From Sapria himalayana (Eukaryota > Streptophyta > Magnoliopsida > Malpighiales > Rafflesiaceae), in NCBI GenBank assembly GCA_029783825.1, contig JAREIK010000526.1, forward strand, positions 97,781-161,780: 64,000 nucleotides of DNA, given 5' to 3'. Position 1 is the first letter of the stretch, and each line of letters opens with the position of its first letter. Below, in pieces: positions 36,548 to 49,134 of the stretch. A model generated the notes under the pieces. The model was not told the DNA's origin. It made no database searches and worked only from the letters and a program-made list of their open reading frames with translations. The position numbers and the translations under genes were made by a program.

Positions 36548-39064
36548 CAGGTCGAGTGGCTATAGCTCCTTTTAGGAAGGAATTTATCAAGATGAATCAA
36601 ATCCCCTAGCATGAGTCCTTGGGTGGATTGCTTTTCATATTTCTTTTTTTTACCAAAAGATTCGGAATGACAGGTCAAAGCATCTTAGCATACGGCATGA
36701 ACTTCACTATGCCTATCTATAAAATTCCAGATAGGTTTTCCCTGCTGGAGGAGACAAGACCTACTTGTGGAGACCGTCCTCCTATTTATTTTCCTTCCTG
36801 ACGTGAAGTTCCACTATTATACTCGATTTTGGGGTATCGTGAGTGCTCCGCTTGGGGAGTACGAATTCTGTGCCATTCCGAAGAGATGGTGAGAGGGAAG
36901 CAAGATATGTTAAGTATAGAGAGTAAGGTACCACCAGGACCGAGATGACTTCTTGTTTTTCGCTACGCTCCTGGCTATTTGAAAGCGTAATCCGGTAGAA
37001 GGGTCTTGGCTTCTTCTCTCGATGTTCTTTCTAAAACTAGGATCAGTCATGGCAAACTCACGTTGCAATTTGTCAATAAGAAGCTGCATGTGAGTTGGAA
37101 GTCAGACTTCTGTGCTGTATGACGAGGAAGATGGGGATCAACGAAATGAAAATATGTGCCTGGGCCCGGGAGGGACTCCGACTACTTGTAGTTTACACAT
37201 TCACAGATTCCAGAAAGCAATCAAATGAATCTGATTTCCTATTCAAGTCAAGTAGTCCCGCCAGCTTTATTACTCTAAGAAACCGGCTCCTTCGCATTCT
37301 AACCTGTCCTTGCTTGAGAGATGCGAGGTACTTGAATGAACTCCCCTACGATTCGAGACAGAATTGCCTTCTAAAGGATAGAGGCTCGATGGAATGCTTG
37401 ATTGATTGACCGGACTGACTTCAGCGAGAAAATGAAAATGCGCGCGTTAGCTCTCCCCTTTTTAAGTTCGAAAGTGGCCTCCATTTGCTAGATAGACTAC
37501 ATTTCGGGAGTTTGAACACCATCCCATTTCAACCAAAAAGAAAACCCTATCAAAGGTATCTAACCTTCCTTCCTTATGAGTGGAAATCCAATCCTGTTTT
37601 GTCTTTTTTGCATAAAAAGCATCCACCCCCTTATGCGTCTTGTTTGAATGATTGGAACTCCTTGCTGAAATTATTTCCTTATTGAATGTGTGCCTAGACC
37701 ATCTCAACTACCACCGTTCCCAAGCTTTAGACTAGTTCTTTTTACTGGTCTCCTCCTCTATCGGTCTAAACAGCTAACCCAACCAGAGGAACGAGAACAA
37801 GTTCCCCTAAGCTACTTGTTTTCTTTGAACGGCATTCCCGATTGCCAGTACCAAAGAAAGTAGCCTAGTCAGAGGAAGTAGTCCAACCAGAAGAACTGGC
37901 CCAGCCAAAGTCGAGAAGCAGCTTTCCTCATCGGCTGAAAGAACTAACCCGAGTATTGAGGGGAGGAATGAGATCATGACCCGACTCCAATCGATCGAAT
38001 TTCAGAGATCACGTCATCGACGGAAGAGGCATGCACGAGTAGAAAGAGATCCACTGAAGGCGGGAGACCGGGTGCCTTCTTTATCTCGGGTACCGACTCA
38101 AGAGCAATTAAAGCATGGGTGGATTCAAGCAAGACTCCTCCATCTAGCTAATGAGCGACCAACTCCTCAGCTGACTAAAAAGGAAGGGTATCCGTTTGCT
38201 GGCCCTTAGGACTTTTTGTAAAATGGATCCCTTTACAAACAATATCAAGTAAAGATAAGCACACCCATATTTTTAACCTACCAAGCCTAATGAGGCGATA
38301 GGAGCAAGACTCGTACTGAAAGCCTGCTCTTCTCAGGTCGACGTAACCAATGGATGATCTTGCCGGCACCGCAGGAGATTCACCACCACAACTGAGATCG
38401 CTATCTCGCAACCGGGAGGAACTACTTGCTTCTCTTCCCCCCATAGCCGATGTAGCCGTTGATCGACCACCCGACTGAACCACCTTTCTATCATTGGAAT
38501 GGAGAACACAACGAGTGAGAGAATCATCAGCCGTCCAGGCAAGAGGGCTGATCAAGGTGTATGAGCTCTGAGATGCTTGGTTGAATTTTCATATGAATAG
38601 AAGAAGGAAGATCCCCAATAGGAGCCAAACAAAGGATCAAAGAGGTATACAGGCTAAAGGAACGAGATTTTTATTTGTGTCTTAGGCTTAGGCCGGCCGG
38701 TTCGAGAGTCGATCAAGGCTAAAAGATGAGGAATCCGTTTCGAAACCAAGAGTAATGCAGTTGGTCAAGTCGTGCGCATGTTGAACAAGTGGTGCAGATA
38801 TGGATAAGGTTGAGCAAGTCGTGCGTAGAGACATAGCTGGAGAATGATCCTCTATTTGCAGGAAAGCCAATGATATACAGTCAAACCAAAGCAGAAAGGA
38901 AAGACAAAGAGAGCGCTTGGAGATCTTTCTGAATTTAAAGGGTGAAGGTTATCGATCTTTGGTGGACTCGTTCACTCGGATGACTCGTTTGCCGAAGCAG
39001 ATAGATCAATCAAATCACACTGCATTTCTAGGCTTGGAAGCCATTGAATTGAATCCCTAGCCCT

Positions 39065-39077
39065 ACCGCTCCGTGGG
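39065..39077 (+). repeat. 13-bp dispersed repeat ACCGCTCCGTGGG
   Basis: Exact family member, plus orientation. Confidence 0.8.
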
Positions 39078-41625
39078 GTAAGTCAACTTCCTAATTCACC
39101 AATCTCCGAGTCAGCAAGCCTTTCAACAATAATGCTATGCAATCAGATCTGAACCAATGGCAACGGCAAGCGCTAGCCTAAATCCATATTCTTTTTTTTT
39201 CTTTCGGCTCGATCAGGGTTTCAAAGAAATAATATTACTACTGAGTTAGATATAGAAAAACCAATCGAATGCTACTCAGTAACTCACTTGTATCCTCTTG
39301 TATCAATTAATAATTTGAAATGCAATGGAAACAGTAGAATACTTGCATTTATCTCATCAAGCAATTTCTTTCCGCGGAACTAACTGAAGAAGAGCTTCTT
39401 AGCGTAAAAGACTTGTTTGTTGGCAGATGCCGTTGACTAAGATCTTGCTGACGAGGCCTTTCTTTCAAAACCTCTCCCAACGGTTGAGCTAGGCTCACTA
39501 ACATCGGAAAGGGCAACTATACAAGGGAAACTAAACTGCCTAGGCCTATATATAGTTTACCATTCGAAAGACTCCCGTATGCAACTATTCCCTAAGAGAC
39601 TATGGCATGCTTTTTTCGCGAATAAAGATAAAGTCTTACGTACAAGGTAGCCAGAGTTCCTACCCAACCATGAGCATATATTATTTAGTAGACGACGAAA
39701 TGGGCGATGCAAAAGGAGAAGAGAAGAAGTCTTTCCGATGAACAGCTGCTTTCGCTCGTTGCTTAAAATAATATCTAATGTATCTCACTCAAACCTGTGA
39801 ATAACCTTATAATCAAACTCATCTTGAGGCTCCGACCTAAATGGGAAGAGAGGTTGCTTTTCAACTACAAAAAAAAAGGGACTCCAGGGAAGGGGCCAAG
39901 CCAACAGAACAGGTTACTATCCAAGAAAGAGCCTTTTTGAAGATCGACGGATGTTTTTCGGTAATGAAGCCGTTTTCCCTTCCTAGAGGCGCCTAAAATA
40001 TATACCTTTCTGGGTCAACTCAACCTACAAGGGCTAGAAATGGAGAGGATGAAGCAAAGCAGCGACAAAAGCTATAATACACCTATATGCTATTCCCAAT
40101 CTAATGGTGCTATAAACCATGATCTCTTTGTCAGGATCGCCTGAAGAAAGCCAAGAGAAAGCCTAAGCAAGTTAAAGTCTCGCGAATAGGAGAATAAGGC
40201 TCCTGGCAAGTGTACCCGATTATTAGACGCAGAAGCTTAATCCTAGAATCCGAATGGTATCCGCCAACTTCAAACAAGAAGGAAAGCCAAGGGCAAGGGA
40301 GTTCACTTTGTCTCATGGAAAAATGCCCAGAACTACCAAATGAAAGAGACAGCCTGGCATGCACCACTAAGAAGAAAAGAGAAGCATCTCGGCGGAAAAA
40401 TGAGGTGCTTTACGAGTTGAATCTGTGGGAAGAAGCGTCATAAAAGGTATCTAACCTCCAGGGTTGTTATCAACGGATTTATTCTTTCCCTCGCTAGCCG
40501 ATCCCATTACTCCCAACAATGAGTGTTGACTTTCGCTAGAAAAGCGGGGGGCTACAAGAATCATTTGATTTAACCTAGTGGGTAGCACGCTACTTCAAAG
40601 CTTGCACCCGGCAATGACTTTCACTTTATAAATAGAAAGGAGGGAAGAGGTTTCTCACCAACACAACAGGAGGAAGATATGAAATAGAACCGCTCCACTC
40701 GAGCAGAACTACTAACTGAAGCTGTTCATGTTTTTAGGAAAGAAAGATAGAGAACCAATTGGACTGAGCGAGGGGATGGCTCTTAGTAGAAAGAAAGCAT
40801 TGGTACCTCCCTGTCTTGTCTGCTTATCTCCGCAGAAGGCTGGATTGCTTTGCTGAGGAATGGAGTTAGTGGACAGAGTGATTTGAAAGAGCAGAGAGAG
40901 GAGACAGGATTGCCTTATACTTATTTATAAAGGACAGAGGCTCGTTGGAATGCTTGAAAGTGGCTTGGCACATTGAACCGAGAACGTTCTACAGCTTCGA
41001 TGGAATACTTGATTGCTTGCCGGGAATGACTGACCGAAGAAAGAGAAGGAACTGGCAGTGATAGTTTGATGCCAGCAAAAAAAAACAAACTAAACTATAC
41101 TACGACCCATTGAACACGCTTTCTTGCTAAAGAGAATCGGTCATATAGAATAGAAGAAGAAGAAAAAAAGAATTGGATAGAGCCTTTCGTAAATACAGAT
41201 CAGAAGAGATGATACGAAAAATGCTACCAAATCGATTGAATATTGAATTGAGGACACTCGACCGAAACGACCCTTTGGACGATCAATGGCCGGAGAGAAG
41301 GATTCGAAAGATTAAGATCGATCTCCTTTCCCCTCTTTCAAGATCAGATCGAGAGTTCCAACAGAACGAGCATTCGCTCTACTTCTCTTCCCTCTTCAAG
41401 CTGTCGAATATAGCCTACTTCAAGGCAGGCAGGTAGTCAAAGCAAGCGCATAGGCAGAGGATAGGCATTCAAATGAGCTATTCCGCTTCCACGAAATTAA
41501 TTTATTGGATAACTTTCCCCAAGGAGTTAAGCTACGATAGACCCAATTCATGTTCCTCAGTCAAAATGAAGGGGGATGAGATCTTTTGGCGGGTTAGTGG
41601 GGTCCTTGGCTAAGATTCCATCTTC

Positions 41626-41638
41626 ACCGCTCCGTGGG
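41626..41638 (+). repeat. 13-bp dispersed repeat ACCGCTCCGTGGG
   Basis: Exact family member, plus orientation, followed by C as at 26207. Confidence 0.8.
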
Positions 41639-42951
41639 CTTTCAAGCTATCAAAGCCGGGAAATAGGGAACTCTCAGTGGCTCACTTATAGTGAAGTGGG
41701 GAAATCCAGTGCGATAGATGGCATTTCTAGTGAACCCAGGAAAGCCAAGACTAGCTCATTCACCAGAATTTGGTTGGAGCAGCGGTAGGGCAAGCCCAGT
41801 CTCAGTCCCGCCTATGGTCTACTCAAAGGTTGAAGAGAAAGAGAATGGGTAAGATGGATGATATCCGACCCATCAAGATAGAGAAGAAAGGTGAATAAAG
41901 AGTTCTCGCCCAGTCAAGTTTGAATAAAGAATCTAAATAGAAGGAACCGGGGTGAACTAAAGAGCGTAACCTGGGTTACAAGGTATAGCTATAAATAAGC
42001 TTCATAGGGAAGTCAAGGTTCGACGGCTGAATTGATGACTACTAACCTTCGCTTTCCTCTCCTTTCATTCGATCTCAGATGGGCAAAGGAAGGCAGGGAG
42101 TAGCACTAGTCTCAGGGGCATGCCTTGAATCGGTTCTTAACAGAGGAGCCCTTTCTGCTGAGTGAATATCCTTTGCTTTCATAACCGGTGTGAAAGTTAG
42201 AAAAAAAAGCTACCTGCACTTCATGCCTGTGTAAGCGGTGCTCTCTTTCCTATTCTTGCAATAACCGGGCTGTTGGTCTTGTGGGCGAATGCTTATCCCT
42301 TGTTAGCGCTTTCGACTTCTCCTCTCTGATTTCGCCTTGAGGAGATGGATTGGACTTGCTACCGTACTTTATTTAGTCTTCCGCTGGAACTGGATTCTAT
42401 AGAGCTTAAAGTGAGTACCCCCTCGAGTGAGATAGGAATCGAATCGATTGAAGAAGGAAGAGAATCATCAACTATTTTATACGTATCTGGCACTGCTTGA
42501 CTTGGCTTAGCTAGACTCCTTTGAGCTTTCACGTGTCGAGAGGGAGAAACCCTTTAGCTTTAGCGTGACCGCGCTAGATAACATAGGTTGGTGGGAATCA
42601 AAGATGGGTAAGTTATAAAAGAAAATGCTAGCATCGATCTGATCACTCATATCCAGGTGTTTGAAAGATCCCTGGTCCTTCCTCTTTCCTAGCTATAATA
42701 GGATCCTAATTGGTACCAAGATTCATGGGCAACCTAACCATATGACTCCTTTGGTGTCAAAAAAACTTCTCCTAAGGGAGTCCCCCAGACGTGGAGGCTC
42801 GAAGTCACGAATCCTATGCTTGTAAATAAATTAATAGCCCTAAAGCCAGTCACTCAGAAAAGATTGAAGCGAGCCATCGGTAATGGTATGCGCACAGTTG
42901 TCAAAGCGGTAAATGTACTTCACTGTACAGACAACAGTCTTTCATCCCTCC

Positions 42952-42964
42952 ACCGCACCGTGGG
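42952..42964 (+). repeat. 13-bp dispersed repeat, variant ACCGCACCGTGGG
   Basis: One T-to-A change from the main form. The same variant occurs at 44323-44335, so it is a subfamily and not a chance change. Confidence 0.7.
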
Positions 42965-44322
42965 GACATATATATGATCTATATCTGCCTGGCAAGCAAC
43001 TGGAATCCCTATTCCAACCAACCCGGGAGAAGAGTTATACGCCTCTCTCAGTACAGGCAGGCCTTAGGAGATATAGGAAGTCCATTCTTTTTCAGACCCT
43101 CTAACTCCTCATGTAACATCAGGGGAAGCAGTTGAAACTCGTTATCTTGCCCTACTCTAGAGCTCAACAATCAGAAATCGAGCCAAGCCAAGGAAAAAGC
43201 AGGCAGGGGATCCAGAGGTAGAACCGGGAGATCAAAGAAAGGACTTCCTCACAAAGCATAAAGAAAAGCGCGCTAGCTAGGCATATAGCCAGGAAAAAGA
43301 GAGACGGATATAAGAGGGGCCGTGTCCTCGCTGAAGCCAACCCAGTTTCTCCTCTCTGAGAGTCCAACCTTACTTATTTAATTCCCTCCATATCTATATT
43401 AGGGCACTCGAGCATCTTTCATTCCCTCTCTCGAATCTATGCCCGCTTTTCGTCGAATGAAAGATTCAGGAGTTCCACAAGACTTGACAAAAGGAGAGTT
43501 ACAAGCTGAAGGTAACGGGGAGACAGGAGTGAAGACGGCATGCGAAATAGAAAGGGTGAAGGGCCTCCAACGCCTCTAAAGTCTAAGCAGAAAGGCTGAA
43601 CTCGGGTAGAATCGTGAATAGAATCTTGAACCTCTATCGTTTTCTATCAAGGAGTCTTGCTTAACGGGTGTACGCTAATACAACAGAAACTTATGAATGT
43701 GCTTGGTTCCCTTCCTAGCTGCCCTTCCTGAAGCTGCTTGAAATGCAAAGAGGTTCAGTTCCTCAAGAGTAGTTGGCTAGCTCGCATTCAAAAGCATAAT
43801 TGGTATCCCTTGCCGAAAGAAAGGCAGATTTAGAAAGGACTTCAGGATCAGACTGAGCCCTTATAGGACTGACTAGCTTTGGATCAATGTCCCACGGAAT
43901 CCAAATTTGACCAGAATCAGTGGTACGCCCATTTTCCTAGCTAACTAACTCACCTGGCTCTCAAGCTTAGGAACGAACTTTCATGGAAAGCATTTGATTG
44001 ACTATTTACTCAAGCATTTTAGCTAGTTTAGGAAGCTCCAACAAGCAATGGCCTAGCCCCTTATAAAGTCAAGACCGAGGACTTGCTTTTTCCCAACATC
44101 TGTCTCGCTTCCAAACCAAAGGAACTAAACGCCTCCCTATTCTAGAAAAGGCTTTCGAAAAGCCCCTGTCTCTGTAACAACAATAGTCCATTTCGCCACG
44201 GGAAAAAGCTTGAGTCAAGCAGTACAGTACGGATTTGAATCACCGCTACGGGCTTCTCCCGATCTTGATCCCACTCCTGGCTTCATGAGTTGAGTTTCCT
44301 ACTTTCCTTGCTAAGCCAAAGC

Positions 44323-44335
44323 ACCGCACCGTGGG
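44323..44335 (+). repeat. 13-bp dispersed repeat, variant ACCGCACCGTGGG
   Basis: Second copy of the A variant. Confidence 0.7.
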
Positions 44336-44977
44336 AGGTGTGAGCTATGAGTTCCTCTCTCTTGTTCCCTTGCCAGTTGGGAAGGCCAGAGCGAGGGATG
44401 ATGTTGAGCACGAGGATGATATTCCAGTTTAGTCCCCGATGAGCAACCTAACTAAGATATCCTACTCTTCCCTTGCTTTAGCTATGAGCTCTCTGAGCCA
44501 ATGCTCTTACTTCTTTGTTCTCATTGAGTAGTCTCCCTTTCTATAAGTTTCCCTACCGCTTGTTCGCCGAAGCCTTGTTAGCAATGCTAGTTACTTTTTA
44601 TTTATCTGAGCTACGAGTTCCTACTCCTATGCTTGTGCACCCAGAATGTCTTAGTAAGCGTCCTTTGGTAGCTGGATGAGCCAATGCTTGCTATTGGAGT
44701 CCCTTATTATGCCTGAAAGTTCCCTAAGAGCATCTATGATAGCATCTAGGCTTCCTACTTTGCCATGAGTCTTTGTTGCAGACTGCTCGGTGTAACTGGG
44801 GTGGTTCGGTAGGAGGATTGGATAACATTCCTCTTTGTTGGTCACCCATTCCAAGAGGCAACCCAAGCACCACACTCATTGTTGCTAGGTCACAGGTTCA
44901 GGATCCAGAACAAATAAAGAATCTTTCCGGAAGGTCGGAGCAGCCCCCGCAGAAGAGCAAACGTATCTCTTTCCGGT

Positions 44978-44990
44978 CCCACGGAGCGGT
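44978..44990 (-). repeat. 13-bp dispersed repeat (CCCACGGAGCGGT on plus)
   Basis: Exact family member in minus orientation, followed by AGGG. Confidence 0.8.
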
Positions 44991-46009
44991 AGGGTTGGGA
45001 AGATCCCAGGATCGAATCATTCATTACGTTACTCAACGAGAGAAGAACAACATTGGTTGGCATAGTTCGAAGCGGATATTTAAGCTATCAATGCTAGGAA
45101 TAAAGGAAGAAGCCTAAGCCCTTTAGCATTAGAAGGAGAATAAGATGAGAAAGGATACGGATAATCCGATGAAGATCAAGCAAACAAGCTGTGGATTGAG
45201 ACAGAAAGGAGGTGCTAACCTAGATGGTTATATATAAAAATATAGGTCAGCTGCCCTACCTGGCGAGTTGAGATCGGCCTCGTGGGTTCGGACAAGGGTG
45301 GACTCTCCAGCTCCTCATCTGTTATCATGCGAGGAGGGAGGATGCTTTGGTTGCACCCTGGAAAGGGCTACGAACTCCAATAAACAAATCAAGTGCAGGC
45401 AATCCGCTGCAAATCTAGGATAATAGGTAGCAAAGAGGATTTAGGAGATAGGTCTCGGTGAGAATGGAGTATCCCGGATCAAAGAAGCAAGCCAAAGTAA
45501 GAAAGCGAATAAAGCGGAGAGCAGAGCTCCGACTTGAGAGTCAACCAACTCAGCCTTCGTCACCTAGAGCCCTCAGCCTATGCATCTTGAGTCAGCCTTC
45601 CTCTCCCTGGTGGTCGAGCTAGTTTTCACTTCCTCTCCCGTTGGTTGCCCTTTCGATAAGTGGTTGATCTTAGCGTGCTAGCCGCTGCTTCATTTCGTAT
45701 AGTGATCACGCTTTCTCTTTCTTAGCGCTCCGCCCCCCCTTATATAGTCAGGGGAACTCTGGTTGCGCGGCTTTCTCTTCTAGGGGTATCTTTTTTCTGA
45801 CTTAACTCAGCTTGACCTACTTGACTCAGCAGTTAGAGTCTCGCTTTCATACGGCGAGAGTCAAATACGGCCGAAACCCCTGCTTTTGCCAGCATGACAG
45901 CAAGCACGGACTGGACTAGCAGCAAGGAGTCGAATGACCAAAGCATCGGTTGCTTCCGCTTTGACACCTTAATATCAAGGTAGCTTGCTTACTTTACTTA
46001 GTGCTAGTA

Positions 46010-46022
46010 CCCACGGAGCGGT
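46010..46022 (-). repeat. 13-bp dispersed repeat (CCCACGGAGCGGT on plus)
   Basis: Exact family member in minus orientation, followed by AGG as at 44978. Confidence 0.8.
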
Positions 46023-46384
46023 AGGAAATCGCTTGTTACTTAGCACGCCCCTATAGAGTCAAGCTCTAAGGGCTAAGGAATCACCCTCTCTTCTTCTCTT
46101 CATGTATGTGGCCTGCCTGCCCCGTCCCGAATAGACGAACAGGAACAAGCTGAATAAAGGCGCGAGAGAGAGTTGCATCTCACTCCCCCATCTCTATCAC
46201 CTACCAGTTCTCCAGTGCAGCCGCGTTGCTCCTTGCTCGTCTGAGCCTTTCTCTTGTGACGTCTCGTCGCCCTCTTCTGTTGATGCGCCACTCCTGATCT
46301 TCGACCAGCCTGCTGTTACTGTGACTGAGGTTGCTCTCGACTTCTGGTCCTCCATTGGCTTTTGATCAAGGTTCTAGGTGTACT

Positions 46385-46670
46385 TGACATGACTACACCA
46401 CCACCATCATCTTCTGCCACCGTGTCACGTCATCATCGGTCGAGGGATGGGAAACCTAAGGTCTTCTCCGCCACTCACTACCTGCTTTCTTGCTCTTCAA
46501 TCCGATGCTTCTTTTACCTGCTTCTCTCAGGCTTCGAAGGTAACAGAATGGCGCGCATCCATGCAGGATGAGTTCAATGCTCTACTTCGGGCATTATTGT
46601 TCTTCATTGAAGTGATGTAGCTGGTATCCGCTCGCTTATTCATTCTCTGTCGCGATACTTTGAGATGAAG
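46385..46670 (+). pseudogene. Ty1/copia polyprotein fragment with an internal deletion
   Basis: A pre-RT linker (SRDGKPKVFSATHY) is followed by the start of the copia reverse transcriptase (DASFTCFSQASKVTEW, RASMQDEFNALLR, from 46504). About a dozen bases later the frame jumps to the region just after the catalytic aspartates (DVAGIRSLIHSLSRYFEMK, 46614-46670). Most of the RT core, roughly a hundred or more codons, is missing between the two blocks. The element is not autonomous and is of nuclear origin. Confidence 0.82.
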
Positions 46671-48893
46671 GTCACCGATGGCTAAGATCCCTTCCTCACT
46701 CTAACTTTAGGAAGCTCACTTCTACCTTTTCTTGTGCGTTCGGGGAGAAATAGAAAGTTTAAATATAAATGTATACTCTGGTTGTAATGTTCACGAGTAT
46801 ATAATCCAATGTTTAGTGAGATGACTTTCCTACTGAAAGAATCGCTTGAATTAGTTGAAGGAAAGGAGGGGCCCTAGCCACTGGAGAGGAGAGTTTTGAC
46901 TTCGAGGGAGGCATCGAAGAGTCGGGTAGTTGCTGCCGGAGAAAGGAGGTTACCTGGGACTGGAAGTGAAGCAATTGGCCAGGTATTTACGGGCGGGTAC
47001 AGGTTGAAGTTTCAGAAATATGGTTATTCACCTACATTCGTGGGTTCAGGCTGCCTATTAGTTAGATAGGTCATAACAAGTGGGTCTCCCAGCTATCAAA
47101 GAATTGCATTGAAATGGTGATGCAGGAAGATATGGACTTAGAGAAGTAGGCTCCACAGCATAGGAAAGCTTATCTGGTTAAGTCGATCCCGATTAGTTGA
47201 GAGGGAGGTTCATTCGCTGTTGATAGCTCTTCGTTGGATCCATTAAGTGGGCCTTATGATACGTTATTTCATAAGATTGAGAACCCACTGGTGCATCAGA
47301 TTCCTTCTTTGGTAGCTATTTCCGAGAGATAGAGAAAAAGATGGTTCCGTTCGAGGTTGCTTAGCAGCGCTGGCTGGATATTGGGAAGAGGAGAGAGAAG
47401 GAAGAATGAGAATTTAAGTCCCGTGGCTTGGTAATTATGACTTTGGAGTAGATTCCTTGGTTGACATTTCTGGCCCATCCACTTTTTTGAGCTGAGAAGA
47501 AGATTTTTAAATGGACTATTTCATGTCAAATGACTCTAATGGATGCATCCTCAACAGATTCTTGCAATTGGGCTGGACGTGCTCTTTCGACCTTTTTTGT
47601 TTCACCTTGTCTAAGTCCTTGATTGACGTGGGAAGTCTGAGTTATTTGCCCTCGAAAGAAGTGGTATTGCTGAAGAGTGAATCCTCCCGATGTTTTGCAT
47701 ACTTTTTTCCTTTAGAATTCTTATTGACAAGTCTTCGGCGGCGTGGCTGGATGCTGAAAGAACAAAGTTGTCCTCTATTCTTTACAAGATTGGTCATGAA
47801 GTATGCGAACTACTTTAGATGAGTGAGTAGGGAAGCAGAAAGATCTATTTAGGGTATGTGCTCCTAACTCTACTCAAAGTAAGAAGTCAAGGCATCCTGC
47901 AGTCAACTCTATTTCAAGTATCTATTTACTAATACTAAGGCTGAGTCTTCATTTCTTAGCCGGCATTATGCGCTCAATTGAAACAACTTGATGAGCTAGC
48001 TTTAGTCGTGTACGATCATATAGTAGCCTGGCCTTCTGCTTTCATACTTCGACACTATGAACTAACAAACCTACTCAGACTGAGCTTCCTAACCCTAGCG
48101 CTAGCTGCACCATCTGACAGCACCAACCGAACGAACCAACTGCTTTAGCAACAGTAGCGGAAAGTTTTTTGTCAGCTAACAGGGAAGGAAGGTATCGATC
48201 CTAAGCAATAGTACCTTTTATTTATGCAGGCCGTAGGCTGCTATAAGTTTAGCGCAGTGTACTAGCTAGGGTCACGCAGTCAAGTTGTACATTGGAGGAA
48301 AGTGGGGAAGGATGCCTGCTGGTGCAAATCCGGTTCCCATCCTTGCTAGCTTACTCTTAAACTTGTGCTTTGCTTCCTATAGCTACTTCAATGGAGACCT
48401 TTCATCACACACCGATATAGGCGAAAGAAAGGTATAATACAGCCTCGTGGTTATATATAATGCTTTCCTTCGTGCTTTATTGTACTATAAGATCGGGGGG
48501 GAGGAAAGAGGATATATACCGGAGAGAAGAAGGGGAGATTTTCTATATCAAATATCCCAGAAACCTTTTATTCAACTTATTCAACTCACGTTGGAAAGAA
48601 TAGCCGAATAGCGCCTAATTTCGTAGCCAAGCACAGAGAAACCTTCGACCTTGAAAGTGGCCCAACCTTGCATGCTTTGTACTAAGGATTCTTCTAAGCG
48701 GCCCTTCCCCTCTCTTTTTTCTTTTTGAATGTGTAAACCGAGGCGCTTTCGAAGACCACTTGGCAGATTGACGACAAGTCTTCTCTTCCTTAGGCAACCT
48801 GAAGATGAACCCTCTAAAGTGCTTCTTCGGAGTATCGTCAGGGGGTGATCTTCTAATATACAGAAGATTGAGGTCAAACTGGTTTTTATTCCT
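46671..48893. other. Intergenic sequence with no recognised gene
   Basis: Includes an ATG-started frame of 103 codons at 47511-47822 (plus; product with CSFDLFCFTLSKS and LRRRGWMLKE, no known domain) and arm 2 of the inverted repeat (48247-48390). Nothing else is recognised. Confidence 0.5.
48247..48390 (-). repeat. Inverted dispersed repeat, arm 2 (partner 16281-16440)
   Basis: Reverse complement matches arm 1 from TGAAGTAGCTATAGGAAG to GCGCTAAAC. It lacks the short insertion found in arm 1. Confidence 0.88.
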
Positions 48894-49134
48894 ACTTCAA
48901 GGAAAGGAAACTATCTAGTTTATTGCCAATATATAAGGCAAGTGCCAACCCTTTTCTCGTCTAATGAAAAAATGAGTGGAGTTTGTCTGGAACCAAGCAT
49001 GCCAAGATGCATTCGAAAGCATAAAAGAATACCTGACTAAACCGCCGGTATTAGCGGCCCCTGCACCAGAGGACGACAATTTAGATTGTACATCTGCGCT
49101 CTCGACCACTCACTGGGGGCACTCCTAGCCCCAA
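48894..49134 (+). pseudogene. Ty3/gypsy RT to RNase H fragment
   Basis: Reads FIAN...GKCQPFSRLMKK, then VEFVWNQACQDAFESIKEYL, TKPPVLAAPAP and, after a frameshift near 49066, RGRQFRLYICALDHSLGALLAPK. This is the thumb/connection segment of gypsy elements (CQPFSRLMKK..EF.W...CQ.AFE.IKEYL..PPVL). Nonsense codons TAG, TAA and TGA and the frameshift show that it is dead. The sequence on either side is not recognisably gypsy. Confidence 0.9.

Larger units (their letters stand above)
33832..46384. other. Long intergenic stretch with no recognised gene
   Basis: A 12.5-kb stretch in which I identify only a gypsy RNase H end, members of the two short GC-rich repeat families and a ten-G run near 36385. 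Open frames up to 148 codons (35101-35547 minus; 38175-38555 minus, 126 codons; 44773-45117 plus, 114 codons with TTG start; 41173-41436 plus, 87 codons, highly charged) have no recognisable domain. Related degenerate blocks (GAGGCTCGATGGAATGCTTGA) recur near 37380 and 40935-41000. Confidence 0.5.
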
